A stretch of 64,000 nucleotides of DNA from Daphnia carinata. Lineage: Eukaryota > Arthropoda > Branchiopoda > Diplostraca > Daphniidae. Each line of letters begins with the position of its first letter. Within the stretch, counting starts at the first letter, position 1. Both the position numbers and the translations under genes were made by a program. The notes beneath the pieces are model-generated. The model did no database searches, was not told where the DNA came from, and was given only the letters and a program-made list of their open reading frames with translations. Below, piece after piece: positions 14,164-24,618 of this stretch. The stretch spans positions 3,962,517-4,026,516 of the forward strand of contig NC_081339.1 of the NCBI RefSeq assembly GCF_022539665.2. Direction: 5' to 3'.

Positions 14164-15925
14164 ATGGATACACCTCCAATTGTCACAGTAGATACTTTGG
14201 AAGGCTCACTTGTAGAAAAGATCAACTTACTCACCAAAGATTTCGAAAAGAACTATGGTTTTCCGCCCGAATTTATTGCACGAGTGCCTGGAAGGTATAG
14301 AAAAAGAAAAGTTTATTTTATTAGTGTGAAAATCCTAAAAATTCATTTCATCAAAACAATTTAGGGTAAATTTGATTGGAGAACACATTGATTATTGTGG
14401 TTATGCTGTGTTCCCCATGGCAATTGACCAAGAAATCTTGATGGCAGTTAAACCCAGACAGGATCAACATTTAGAGCTTACAAATGTCAACCCAGCATAT
14501 GAAGATCACAGCTGTGAACTCATGAACTTTGAGTATGACAGCAAACAGTAACCTAAATCAGTAAGAAACATTTGAAAATGATAGCTTTTCTTGCAGCATT
14601 GATAAAGGTATACCCCACTGGTTCAAATACTGCTTATGCGGAGTCAAAGGCATCATGGAGAATTCTTCCAAAACAAAAAACGAGCTTAAAGGTTTAAATG
14701 CCAGAATTCATGGGCTGATACCTCCAGGTGCTGGATTGTCCAGTTCAAGTGCAGTAGTCTGTGCAGCTGCATTAGCATTTGCCCACGTCAATGGTCTCGT
14801 CTACAAGAAACAAGAATTGGCAGATAATTGCGCACGGAGTGAGAGATACATTGGTACTGAGGGTGGGGGTATGGACCAAGCAATTGCCATGTTAGCCACG
14901 CAAGGTACTTTCGAAATAGAATACGACAAAAGTCGATACCTCGTTAATAAATTTTTGGACATCATTCGATTAGGTACTGCCAAATTAATTGAATTCAATC
15001 CGCTAAGAGCTCACGATACAAAACTACCGACGGGAGCGGTGTTTGTCATCGCTCACAGTTTAGCTGAGGTAAACAAAGCAGCATCGTCGCTTTTCAACTG
15101 CAGAGTCATGGAATGTCGTTTGGCAGCCAAGGTAAACGAGAGGCCTAAAAGATCAAAAGACAACTAGGAAATCAAAGCAATCTGTTCAGGTACTGGCACG
15201 CTTACATGGAATAAATCCAGATTCGGTGACGCGCTTGGCAGATGTCCAGTGTTCGCTCAATAAGACGCTACCGGAAATGGCTTCCCTCGCAGGGCTTTAT
15301 CTTCATGACGATCCCTACAGCAAGGAGGAGGTGTCCAAGCTCCTAGAGATGACAGAATCGCAGCTGGAAAATAAAATCCTGTCTGAAAATACACGAGACG
15401 TCAACTTGTTCAAACTACGGCAAAGGGCGCTTCACGTCTTTCAAGGTTGATCGTTTCACATGGCCATGTGATCAAAATAACACACCTTTAAATTGTAGAA
15501 GCCCATAGAGTATGGCAGTTCCGCGACATTTGCAACAGCGGTTCGGCGACAGCATTGCAAGAGCTAGGACAGCTGATGTTTGATTCGCATAGCAGCTGTC
15601 GCGATCTGTATGAATGCAGTCACCCGCAGCTCGATCATCTCGTAGAAGTATCTCGTAATCGTTGCTTGGGAGCAAGACTGACGGGAGCAGGGTATTCCAT
15701 TTCAATATTTAATTGGAAAATTTGCAGTGAGCTATAATATCTGTTGGTCCTTTTAGATGGGGTGGCTGTATGGTCGCATTGGTGCCTGAAAATGGAGTTA
15801 AGTCTTTTATTGATCATTTGAAAGAAAATTATTACAAAAACTTGCCGGCTGCTCGTGATCGCGACTTGAATGAAGTCCTCTTTGCCACCCAACCTGGTTC
15901 CGGAGCAGCTATTTTCAATCTCTAG
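14164..15925 (+). CDS. GALK2: N-acetylgalactosamine kinase (GALK2-like GHMP kinase)
   Basis: This cytosolic kinase phosphorylates N-acetylgalactosamine (and possibly galactose) at C1 with ATP, feeding amino-sugar salvage. Coding exons are 14164-14294, 14365-14547, 14597-14904, 14974-15131, 15190-15445, 15499-15691 and 15757-15925, giving 465 residues, close to the usual 458 for animal GALK2. The galactokinase signature [15 protein letters not shown] spans the first intron. The GHMP phosphate loop is [11 protein letters not shown]; the run of serines favours GALK2 over GALK1. EGGGMDQ carries the expected catalytic Asp, and VMECRLAAK and [11 protein letters not shown] are further family blocks. 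The start ATG lies just after an AT-rich leader at 14164 and no earlier in-frame methionine was preferred. The 69-base intron 14905-14973 has no stop and keeps frame, so a naive translation carries 23 extra residues (488 in total). The donor at 15446 (GTTGAT) is weak but required for phase. Confidence 0.93.
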
Positions 15926-16338
15926 ATGCATCACAAAGTCAATATTTGTTAGTTTATTCGCCTTTAGTGCGCCGTTTTGCCTTGAAATTCTAACTGGTAT
16001 GCCACAAAAATAGTACAAGTTTCTGATTACCCTTTATCACTCCGGCATCACAATTAATTCCGTGTGTTTTTCAGACGTTTCCATTCACCCTTTGTTAAAC
16101 GTGTTCACCTTTACCTTTTCACATGCACAGGTGTTGGGATTTTCTTGTACCCCCATATGCCACGGGGAATTCCTTTTAAATACAACGTGGCGATTGGTTA
16201 AAAAAAAATCACATTAACGTCTGTTATTATTGCCTGAAGGGTAGGGTTGCTGCGAGGTCATGGGTGGTCGATGAATTTGTCTCACAGCCTCTTTGATAGA
16301 TTCCCATATTTCATTGCAGTTTCACCTGGGCTGCAGAT

Positions 16339-19300
16339 ATGTTGCCAAGGGCGCGTCTTGCTGTCGAGCGCAACACCTCGACGTTGACTCTCACACCAGT
16401 GTCACTGCCAAGGCGATCAAATATTAGTAGACTGGTACGTTACTCAACGTTGATGACGCATATTACGAGTGAATCATTCTTGAATGTGGTTTTATTGTTG
16501 CTGTAGAATCAATGGGAATCACCTGTTAAAAGTTCCGCAAAATGTAGTGTACATTGGAAATGCAAATGGGATTTTTACGTCGCCATCCTCAGTTTTGCTT
16601 TAGGTAATATTTAAAGATACCGGAAGTTCCAAAGTAGAGTAGACAGTAGAGTTTATTTTTCTTTTCGTTGTCCATGTGTAACACAGATTCTGCTAGTTGG
16701 ACGCGGCTGACATCATCATGCATCGAGCATGGTGGGGCGGCATATTTGGTGGCTAGAGTGATTTCCATAATGATAGTTGGTGTACCTCTTCTCTTCTTTG
16801 AGATAAGCATAGGCCAACTGAGTGGCATGGGCCCACTCAAATTTTTTGGCACCACCAACTTGAGACCAGTCTTCTCTGGTGTGGGTTTTTTCCTCATGCT
16901 CACCAGTGTTTACAAGGCTATAGGTGACACTGCATCTGGAATGTGGCCAATATCCAAAACAATCACCTTGATGTTGGGTGATGATATTAAAGGTTTAACT
17001 CGTTAAAACTCAATTAACAGTAGACATTTTATGACTCTCATTTCCCATTTAGGCTTGAACAGTACTTTAGACCTGCAAGAAAATATGTATGGTTTTACTC
17101 AGTTGGATGCCTTGACAGTTATTAGTTTATCAATTACCTGGGTGTTTGCAGTCCTTGCTGTTATTTGTGGAGTAAAATTTATTAGCAAGGTACTAAATAT
17201 CGTCTAAGAATTCAAATATTAAAAAAAAATTATTTATTCTTTTTGTACAGGTTGCATACGTTACTTCAGTAGTACCTGTGATACTTATCACCACCCTTGT
17301 GGTTAGAGCCATCTATTCAGATCCATTACAAATGTATGCAGGATTGGCAGCCATGCTTGCTCCCTCATGGCATAAGTTGCTTTCAGTCCCCTTATGGATA
17401 ACAGCCATTGCTGATACTGCACTTTCACTGAACTTGGGCTTTGGAGTCATTACGTTCCTGGCAAGCTTGAACACACATAAACTGAACTGTCTTAAGTATT
17501 AAATATTTATACCTTACCTGTTCTTTTGCGGGTCTAAAATTGCAGTTGAATTGGCCAGGTCAAGCATAGTTCTGGTGACTTGTCACACTGTTACTCTAGC
17601 ACTCATGTTAGTGCTGAGCTGCTCAACCGTCATACTGTTCCCTAATCGATCAGAAATGATTCTAGAAGCTATTTCTACTGGAGTCAGTGAACAACATCCG
17701 CCCGGTGAAGGATGGACAATTATCTTTTTCGTTGCTGTTTTTCTGTTGAGTGAGTTACTGTAACACATACCCCAGGAGAAAAGGCGCGCGCTTTCTCAAT
17801 ATTTAAACAGCTGCCGACAAGTTGGCAGAGCCATCTGTGAATCATTACAATAATAATAACTTTATTTTTCTTTCATTCGAAATCCTTTTCCCTCAAAACG
17901 CAAAACGCTGTGCGCCGACAGATTTGGACACTTTGATTTTTATCTGCAACATGTTAGCTACTTCGTTTTCTAATTCGAGTTGGCGACCCGTCTTAGCCGT
18001 TTTGTTTGGTGCTTTCCTCTACGTCATTTGTTTACCTCTGGCCACGCAAGTAAGTCATCATCGACTCATTCATCAACATAATTTTTTATTTTGTTTTCCT
18101 TCATATTTTATGATCTATCCCCTCCCAACATACACAGAGCAGAGAATTATACATAGCCACGATTGAGACCTTCACCGGCTGTATACTACCGTTGGCAGGT
18201 ACGTTCCTCGTCCTGGTGGCCACCGTGTCCAGCATGAGACCGAGCAGCATGGTAGACATGGTCGAATTCGCCGGCCAATGCAAGCTAGCCTTCCGAGGTC
18301 AAAGCTACGTCTTTGTCGCATACAACGCAATCCTACCGCTGATGTTGCTCGTAAGTCGTTTCCTTTTTTTTTTTTTCTTTCTTTCTCTCCGTCTATTTTC
18401 GACGATGATCCCCGTGTTCCATATGGGCACCCAAAGTTCTATTGCCCGCAACAATGGGATTAGTCGATAGATTTATTGCTGTACAGCACACGGTTGTATA
18501 CACACACACGTACATAAATAGCGGGAAATGAATAAAACTTTACAAGGGGGAGGGGGGGGCAGGAGCAAACAGAAATGCGAAAAGAGCACGGAAAAGTACG
18601 TTCCTCTAAATGTAATTTTTGTAAACATGATTTGTATATATCAATTGTAATCGTACCAGTACGCCATACTGAAAAAGAGTAAATGCCTTCAACAGATGTG
18701 CATCGTTGACGCTGGCGTGCGGACGGCCGACAACACCAACGTAATGGCCATCGTGGGCCGATTGCTGCTATGCTTCCCTTGGGTTTCGATCCTGCTGACT
18801 CCGTTCTACTTGGTCGGCCGTCATTACGGCCACTTGCCCAGCACCAAGGTATACTCTCTACAACCAATCTATATGTATAACTTTAGTAGCCCAGACGCAA
18901 AACTTGTGGACGAAGTGGAGCCGTGCCATAAAGAGAGAGAAAAACAAAAGAAACACGAAAAGGCAGCAGGCGATCTCTATAAAAAAAAAAAAAAAAAAAA
19001 AAACTCCAGCATCATAAATGAATTGTCGCCGATGTGAAGGGGGATATCGTGGCTGGTATCCGTTGGTAAAACGACAGTAGAAAAGGAGGGTAGAGGTCAG
19101 TTGGCTGGACAACTTTATACCCCCTCCGCTTGTACCAACTGTTCTTCTTTGACAATGAGATAGAAGAACGGAAAAGAGCAATAGAGAGAACAGAGAGAAG
19201 GATGAATGATTCACTGAATCCGATCGAACTAAAGTTTTTTTTTGTCCAGTGCGTGTGTCTTCTATTGGCAGACAATTCGAGGGAAAAACAGAACAAAAGC

Positions 19301-19554
19301 CAATCGCGTGATTTGTCCTTTTTTTTGTTGTTGTTGTTGTTGTATAGAAGTGGCGAGAATTATGGCAAAAGTCAGACTATGAGGACTGGCTTTATCGGCG
19401 TCCGCAGCTTCCTGCTGGCGCATCCGACGACGACAGCAATTCCATCTACGAATTGCCAGAACGCGTGTCCAGCAGCCGACCGATTTCCACCTACTATTCT
19501 AGCGCGACTATCCTGGCCAGCGATTCGGCTGCCGTCTACTCTGCTTACTATTGA
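16339..19554 (+). CDS. Divergent SLC6-fold (sodium:neurotransmitter symporter family) protein
   Basis: This predicted multi-pass membrane protein has the SLC6 fold. Substrate and coupling are unknown. Exons 16339-16434, 16507-16603, 16687-16992, 17053-17189, 17251-17495, 17559-17749, 17922-18049, 18138-18350, 18696-18848 and 19348-19554 join in phase to 590 residues, a normal SLC6 length. Family landmarks seen are KWDF before TM1, EHGGAAYLVAR, VPLLFFEISIGQLSGMGP (TM2), LWITAIADTALSLNLGFG (TM6 region), SLNTHKLNC, a TM8 LLNLDTL in place of LLGLDSQ, PLATQ, and the C-terminal KWRELW. TM1 lacks the family GxGNxWRFPY motif and reads DSASWTRLTSS at the same spacing. The tail is rich in Ser and Tyr and ends SAYY. 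The start ATG is tentative: an acceptor-like TTGCAG just upstream (about 16319) leaves an open frame into it, so an earlier exon is possible. Drosophila bedraggled is one divergent SLC6 that could be related; I cannot test this. Confidence 0.8.
18981..19003. repeat. Long poly-A run in the SLC6-like gene's last intron
   Basis: More than 20 consecutive A residues. A similar run on the same strand lies at about 20257-20279, in the LRR gene's last intron. They look like ordinary homopolymer tracts; no adjoining retroposon body or target duplication was recognised. Confidence 0.75.
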
Positions 19555-19677
19555 TCACTTTCCTTCTTATTGTCGGGTGATTCACTTCCTTTTTTTTTGT
19601 TTGTGTGTGTGCGTCCTGATTGTTTTTGGCCACGTCAGGAATATTCAAATCCCGAAGTGTTTCACTGATGGAATTAT

Positions 19678-22600
19678 TTACAACTGTACAAACTGTTGGA
19701 ACAATAAATACAATGCGATTACAATAGTCATCGATTCGCTGTTCGTCGGCGAACGACCGCAACTGTTGATGAACAAAGTCGATGGTTTGGTCGTTTCCAA
19801 AGCGACGGTACGCTCTGGCGCTGCGTCGTCGCTCTCACATCCACCAAAGAGGTGAGCTTCTTCCGCAGCAGATTGGATGGATTTGCCGTGCACTTCGTAC
19901 GGTGAAATGCAGTAATTGTTGGCCATCATGCGCTCGCGACTCTGATTAGCGAACATGGCTGATTGCATCCAGCTGACGACGTGGCAATCACAAGGGAAAT
20001 GATTGTTGGATGCATTCACAACTGGCACACCTTTTTTTTTTTTTGTTAAATAAAAGAAATGACTTTTTGCTGGCGTTCCACTATAATCTACTAAATAGTG
20101 GAACATCACTTTGACACATTCAAGAACAAGCCCACGGTAGGATTATGTTCTTTTCAGCCCAACCGAAGGGGGATCAACAAAAACTCGTTGCCCAAATAAA
20201 AACGGGACCTCCCTCCCGAACGAGAATTTATGTCTCGTATAACCCGCTCTTATGTAAAAAAAAAAAAAAAAAAAAAAAAGGAAATACCTTGTATGTGGAT
20301 AGCGCGGCCGTGCGGAAGATCCAGCAAATGATTGCCGATAAAATGGAATTGCCGGACGCGGTTATCGGCCGTCAATTCGAGCGAATCGATCCCGTCGATT
20401 TTGTTGTTGATGAAACTAACACGACCGATGCTGGTCATGTTAACAAAAACGCCAGGACGGATGATGCCCAAATCGCTTTCTTGGATGCTCAACAACTGTG
20501 CGAAAAGGATTTAAATATATTTTGTATAACGTCCTTTTTTATTTTATTTTAGAAACATTTTGTTCTCTTTTATTGGCATGCATTTGATGGCCATTCTTAC
20601 CTGCACATGCCTCAAGCCTCGAAAGACGAAACTATTGAGGGACTGTAGGTCTAAATGGGCCAGTTTTAAATGCCCAATCATCGACAGTCCGCTGAAAGCA
20701 TCTAATATTTAAAAGGAAAAAAAAAAGATCAGCGGCAAGCGGCAAAAAGGAAACAGGTAAAAATGTGAAAAGAAAAACATGGTGGAAATCATTTCGAATA
20801 TTACATTCCCTTTTTTTTTTCTTGTGTCTTAGGTATTCAATGGAACGAATCAGTGGTGCAGGATTATTTACCTTGTTCCAGGTGGCGGACTCCGGCCGGT
20901 AAATAAATCATTTGAACGTCGCTCAAGCCTGCATAAACAAAGAGAGATAAAAGCCGAATAGATCGAATTGTTTTTTTTCCCTTTCTTAAGAAAAGAAAAA
21001 GCTTTCACATAGTCAGGCCTTCGCTAATCCATCAGCTTTCAGCTTTATTTTCTGATATAAACAACAAAAAGAAAGGAAAACAAAAAATTCCATCTACAAA
21101 AGATCCGTCCCTTATTAGACGTTTACTTACGTATAGTTGAGATGTACAAACAAATGAAAAACGCCATTGTTTATATCATCAGTCACGCCCTCTTTCCCGA
21201 ACAACAAGGTATTTACTTTCCAACATTTTTCTAACACGATCAAAAACGAAGGTTGAAACGAATCAATCGATTCATTTGTTATTTTAAAAAAAAGCAAACA
21301 GCTTCATTACGATGTTAGGATTAGATACGCACGATTACGTAAAGGATTAATAGTCGCCGGGATAAGGGTTTCGTGTTTCTTAATCTGATCCGTTTGATCC
21401 CACCAGCACCACTCGATATATATATTTGAAAAAACTTGTTTCACTGTGCAAGAAGTGCCTTTGTTATTTATAAGCTACTTATACACGGATAGGGGCCTTT
21501 CAAACAGCACAAAAGAAGATAAGAGAGAGAGAGAGAGAGAAAAAGTTAGATGGTGGGGGGGGGGGGAGGCTTTGTCATTTTGACGGATCGTTGCCACCCC
21601 CTATTTTCCAACGATATGTTGTTACGACAGAAGATTGCACTCTACCTTTTCCTTTTCGTACGAAAAACTATTAGAGGAATATCAAACGTAGGGGGCGTTT
21701 CTAGCTTTACGTAATTGAATAATGAGACCTTCGTGGCGATATAGGGTCGCACACCAAAAACTTTTCCATCGTAAAGAATAATTGAATTAAAATTGCTTAA
21801 ACTCATATACCCCCCCCTTTTTTTTAAAGACATTGACTATAAAAAAATAGAAAGTTTGCCGATCTTTACCAGCAAAAGCGGATGAATCGATGCGGACGGT
21901 CGGATTGTTGGTGAGCACCAGGAGGCGGATGGACGAAGTGCCAGCGAATGCGTAGCTCTCGATGCGCCGTATTTGATTGTTGGCCAAGTAGAGGTGGCTC
22001 AAATTATGCAAGCCGGAGAAGGTGAATTGTCCGAGCCTGTCGAGCGGAGTATTTTGCATGGACAGCTCCTGGAGACGGCCGAGGCCGCGGAATGCGAACG
22101 CCTGCACTTGATTGATGGCGTTGCCGTCCAAATAGAGTTTACGCAACGCCTTGTAGCGCTGGAACGCGTCCGTCTTCAACTGGCGGATGTTGTTCTTGAT
22201 GAGCGAAAGGTGTTCCACGTACGGTGGCAGATCGTCGGGGACTTGGCTCAGTCCTCCGCCGTTACACAGCACCTTTTGATTTTTCAAAAAAAAAAAAAAA
22301 AATGCGATTCACCAAATGCAAATATTTCAAGAATAAAAGGCCCGTCTTTTGGTGCGTCCTTTTTTCACACTGTGTTATTGATGCAAATTTGTTTTCTTCA
22401 CGAAAACGGATAGCCTATCCTATCAAATGTCTGGTGGCTGGTTCAGAGAACATTCACCAAGTTTCACTATCTTTTTTTTTTTTTCCTTGTTTGTTTAAGT
22501 TTCCTTTCAACTATTCTTTTTATTTAAAGGAAAAGAATCTCTTTTATTAAATGTCGAGAAACTAAATGTAAAAAAGAAACAAAAATTTAGCATTCAAAAA

Positions 22601-22936
22601 ACCGCTCGATCCTGAGAACAGTGACAGCCTTATGTCATGACTAAATTTAAACAGTTTTCTTTTGTATCCGCAAGAGCGCTCACGCGTGAGTAAGCCGTAA
22701 TTTCTTTTTTTTTCCCCTTCTTATTTTGTCAGTTGTCAATTGTTTTTGCTCGTACACAAAAGAAATAAGTGAAAAGTGGGACTCACTTGCGTCGATGATA
22801 AACAAATGCATTGCTTCGGACAGTTGTAAGGTTGCTGCGTTTGCTGTTTTTGTAATTCTTGCATTGCGTCACAGCATCGCTGAATCAGCAGCAAAATTGC
22901 CAAAATAATCCGGCCGTTGTTCGCCACCAGCCGCAT
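19678..22936 (-). CDS. Leucine-rich-repeat extracellular protein, probably GPI-anchored
   Basis: This is a predicted cell-surface LRR protein of 423 residues; ligand and role are unknown. Exons, 5' to 3', are 22936-22787, 22272-21870, 20928-20872, 20701-20601, 20495-20288 and 20030-19678, all phase-consistent. The first exon encodes a signal peptide with hydrophobic core RIILAILLLI, followed by an LRRNT cysteine cluster (CPKQCIC, then LCNGGG after the splice). About nine repeats follow, for example LYLDGNAINQVQAFAFRGL and LYLANNQIRRIESYAFAGT. An LRRCT cap reads NNHFPCDCHVVSW, with later cysteines in NYCIS and GGCES. The protein ends in a short hydrophobic stretch (TIVIALYLLF) with only FQQFVQL after it and small residues (NSCG) before it. 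That pattern suits a GPI signal better than a transmembrane receptor. Connectin-type proteins are a possible analogy, but I do not recognise the ortholog. It ends 124 bases from the convergent SLC6-like gene. Confidence 0.88.
21521..21570. repeat. GA microsatellite and adjacent poly-G run
   Basis: A run of GA dinucleotides is followed within about 25 bases by an uninterrupted G tract of about a dozen bases. It lies between the second and third exons of the LRR gene. A G tract of this length is a likely site of length variation. Confidence 0.8.
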
Positions 22937-24044
22937 CCTCTTTTTCTCCCTTTAAAAAAGAAAAAGGAGAGTGATCCAGGCTATCCGCTTTTAACCGTTG
23001 CGGCCTGCATGAATCACGTGTCAATCATTAGTCTTTGCCAACTAACGAGTCTTGTTAACACAACGAGTTTGTTTATTATTTCTAGCGACCTTTAAGGGGA
23101 GCAAGTGGAAGCCGTTGAACGTGAGGGAGGGAGGGAGGTCAAACGCTTGTTATGAAAATGAAACCGAATCATCGGTGAAGCCATAAATTTCGGCCCGTCA
23201 ATTTCGATACGTCTAGTGTTCCAACGAAACAGCACAACGTGTATAACATTTCTCTTTTGCCCATTGATTCGTTGCCCTGCGTGTGGGGACAAGTTGCAAA
23301 TGGCCTGATGGAAAGATATACGGTACAAGGATGAAATTAAATAATATACCCACCGGGGAGGGAGGGAGTGGATTTAGGCAATCAGATACATACATAATCA
23401 CACGCTAAGTTGAGCACAAAAAATGCCGCGATATATTATTAACGACATTTGAAAGAAATTTAATTTTTTTTGAAAGTTGTTTTGTTTTTTTATCATCAAA
23501 CTTGATAGCGGCGTCTATAAATCGATGCCAGTTGTTGTCATTTCGATTTTCCCTTTTTGTTTTTGTTTTTTTAAATTCCTCCCGCTTTTCGATTGGTCGT
23601 AAAAGGGCAACTGTGTCCCAGCAATGAACCAAAAGTTTACAATCCGCTGTGACATGAATTATTTAACGGACGGACGCATCTCCAAATCGGATGCGATGGT
23701 TCGAAGCAAAAGGATGAACAGAAGAGGGGGGTTCTTTCAGTACATTTGTTTTGATTATGTGTGGCAACTCTATAAAGCCATTTGACATATGAGGAGAAAA
23801 TCTACAAAATCGTTTTCTAGTACGATGACTTAAAAAAAAGAGAAACTCGTGAACGATATGAACGATAGTCGTCTGTTGAATCAATCAGATTGAAGTAGGT
23901 CGGCACGCGCTCCTAATTCCGAATGGCTTCTTCTATGTTTCTTCTTTCTTTATTGAAAATTGATTACATTTAGGACGCACTAATAAGAAAAAAAAAAAAC
24001 ATCGAAAATAGAGTTGGGGTGTGTCAAACACGAAAAACAGAAAC

Positions 24045-24210
24045 GTGTTTACTTGATCGATCTCGAACGTGTTCGCCATCAAAAACAGAAATTCACTTTA
24101 CAAAGGCAATTCGTAGGGTACGGTGTAGGGCTAGTGCGATAAACAAACGCATTGTTTATCGTTAGCGAAAAAAAAAATGCCTCTAGTCCAGGAAACATCG
24201 ATTGTTTATT
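24045..24210. promoter_or_regulatory. Cluster of forkhead-like sites with an 8-base inverted repeat
   Basis: Within about 165 bases there are GTGTTTAC (24045), GATAAACA (24138-24145), TGTTTATC (24153-24160) and TGTTTATT (24203). The middle two are perfect 8-base inverted arms around a 7-base spacer. All match the loose forkhead consensus. The cluster is about 1.1 kb upstream of the minus-strand LRR gene start. A regulatory role is inferred. Confidence 0.3.
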
Positions 24211-24607
24211 GGCGATTGGCCAGGCTTTTAAAAACCAACAAATGAAGATCTAAAGCGGCTGAATTTTTTAGTCCGCCATTTCACTGGAATTCGAGAGTCA
24301 CGTTAAGGCAATGCAACAAGCTTTTTAGTCTGAAATATATATTTTTTTAAAAAATCTCAACTCGTCGAACACGCTTTAGAAAGCGTCCAGGGGGGGGAAG
24401 GAGTAGTTACAACAATTTTATATTTGGCCAAGCGCAGACCTTATTTGGTAGAACCTCCACTATATAGCGGGGAGCCCTCTTGCCACTTTCCCATTCAAAC
24501 AAAAATATATGGCAACATTCCCAAAAGTTCTTCTCCTATTTTTTTTTTTTTTTTTTCATTTCACATCAACTTTCCTTGATTGTTATACCACCATACATTT
24601 TGTATTT

Positions 24608-24618
24608 CCGCTAGGGGC
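24608..24618 (+). promoter_or_regulatory. Partial CTCF-like motif
   Basis: CCGCTAGGGGC resembles the CTCF core CCASYAGRKGGC with two or so mismatches. A related ACATCTAGTA segment lies about 30 bases downstream (near 24642). Based on motif resemblance only. Confidence 0.2.

Noticed and set aside
14905-14973. Treating the 23 extra GALK2 residues as a genuine coding insert
   Set aside because: Both splice signals are present and the flanks match the uninterrupted family block when the segment is removed.
18981-20279. Two long poly-A runs as retroposon tails
   Set aside because: No retroposon body, target-site duplication or internal promoter was visible upstream of either run.
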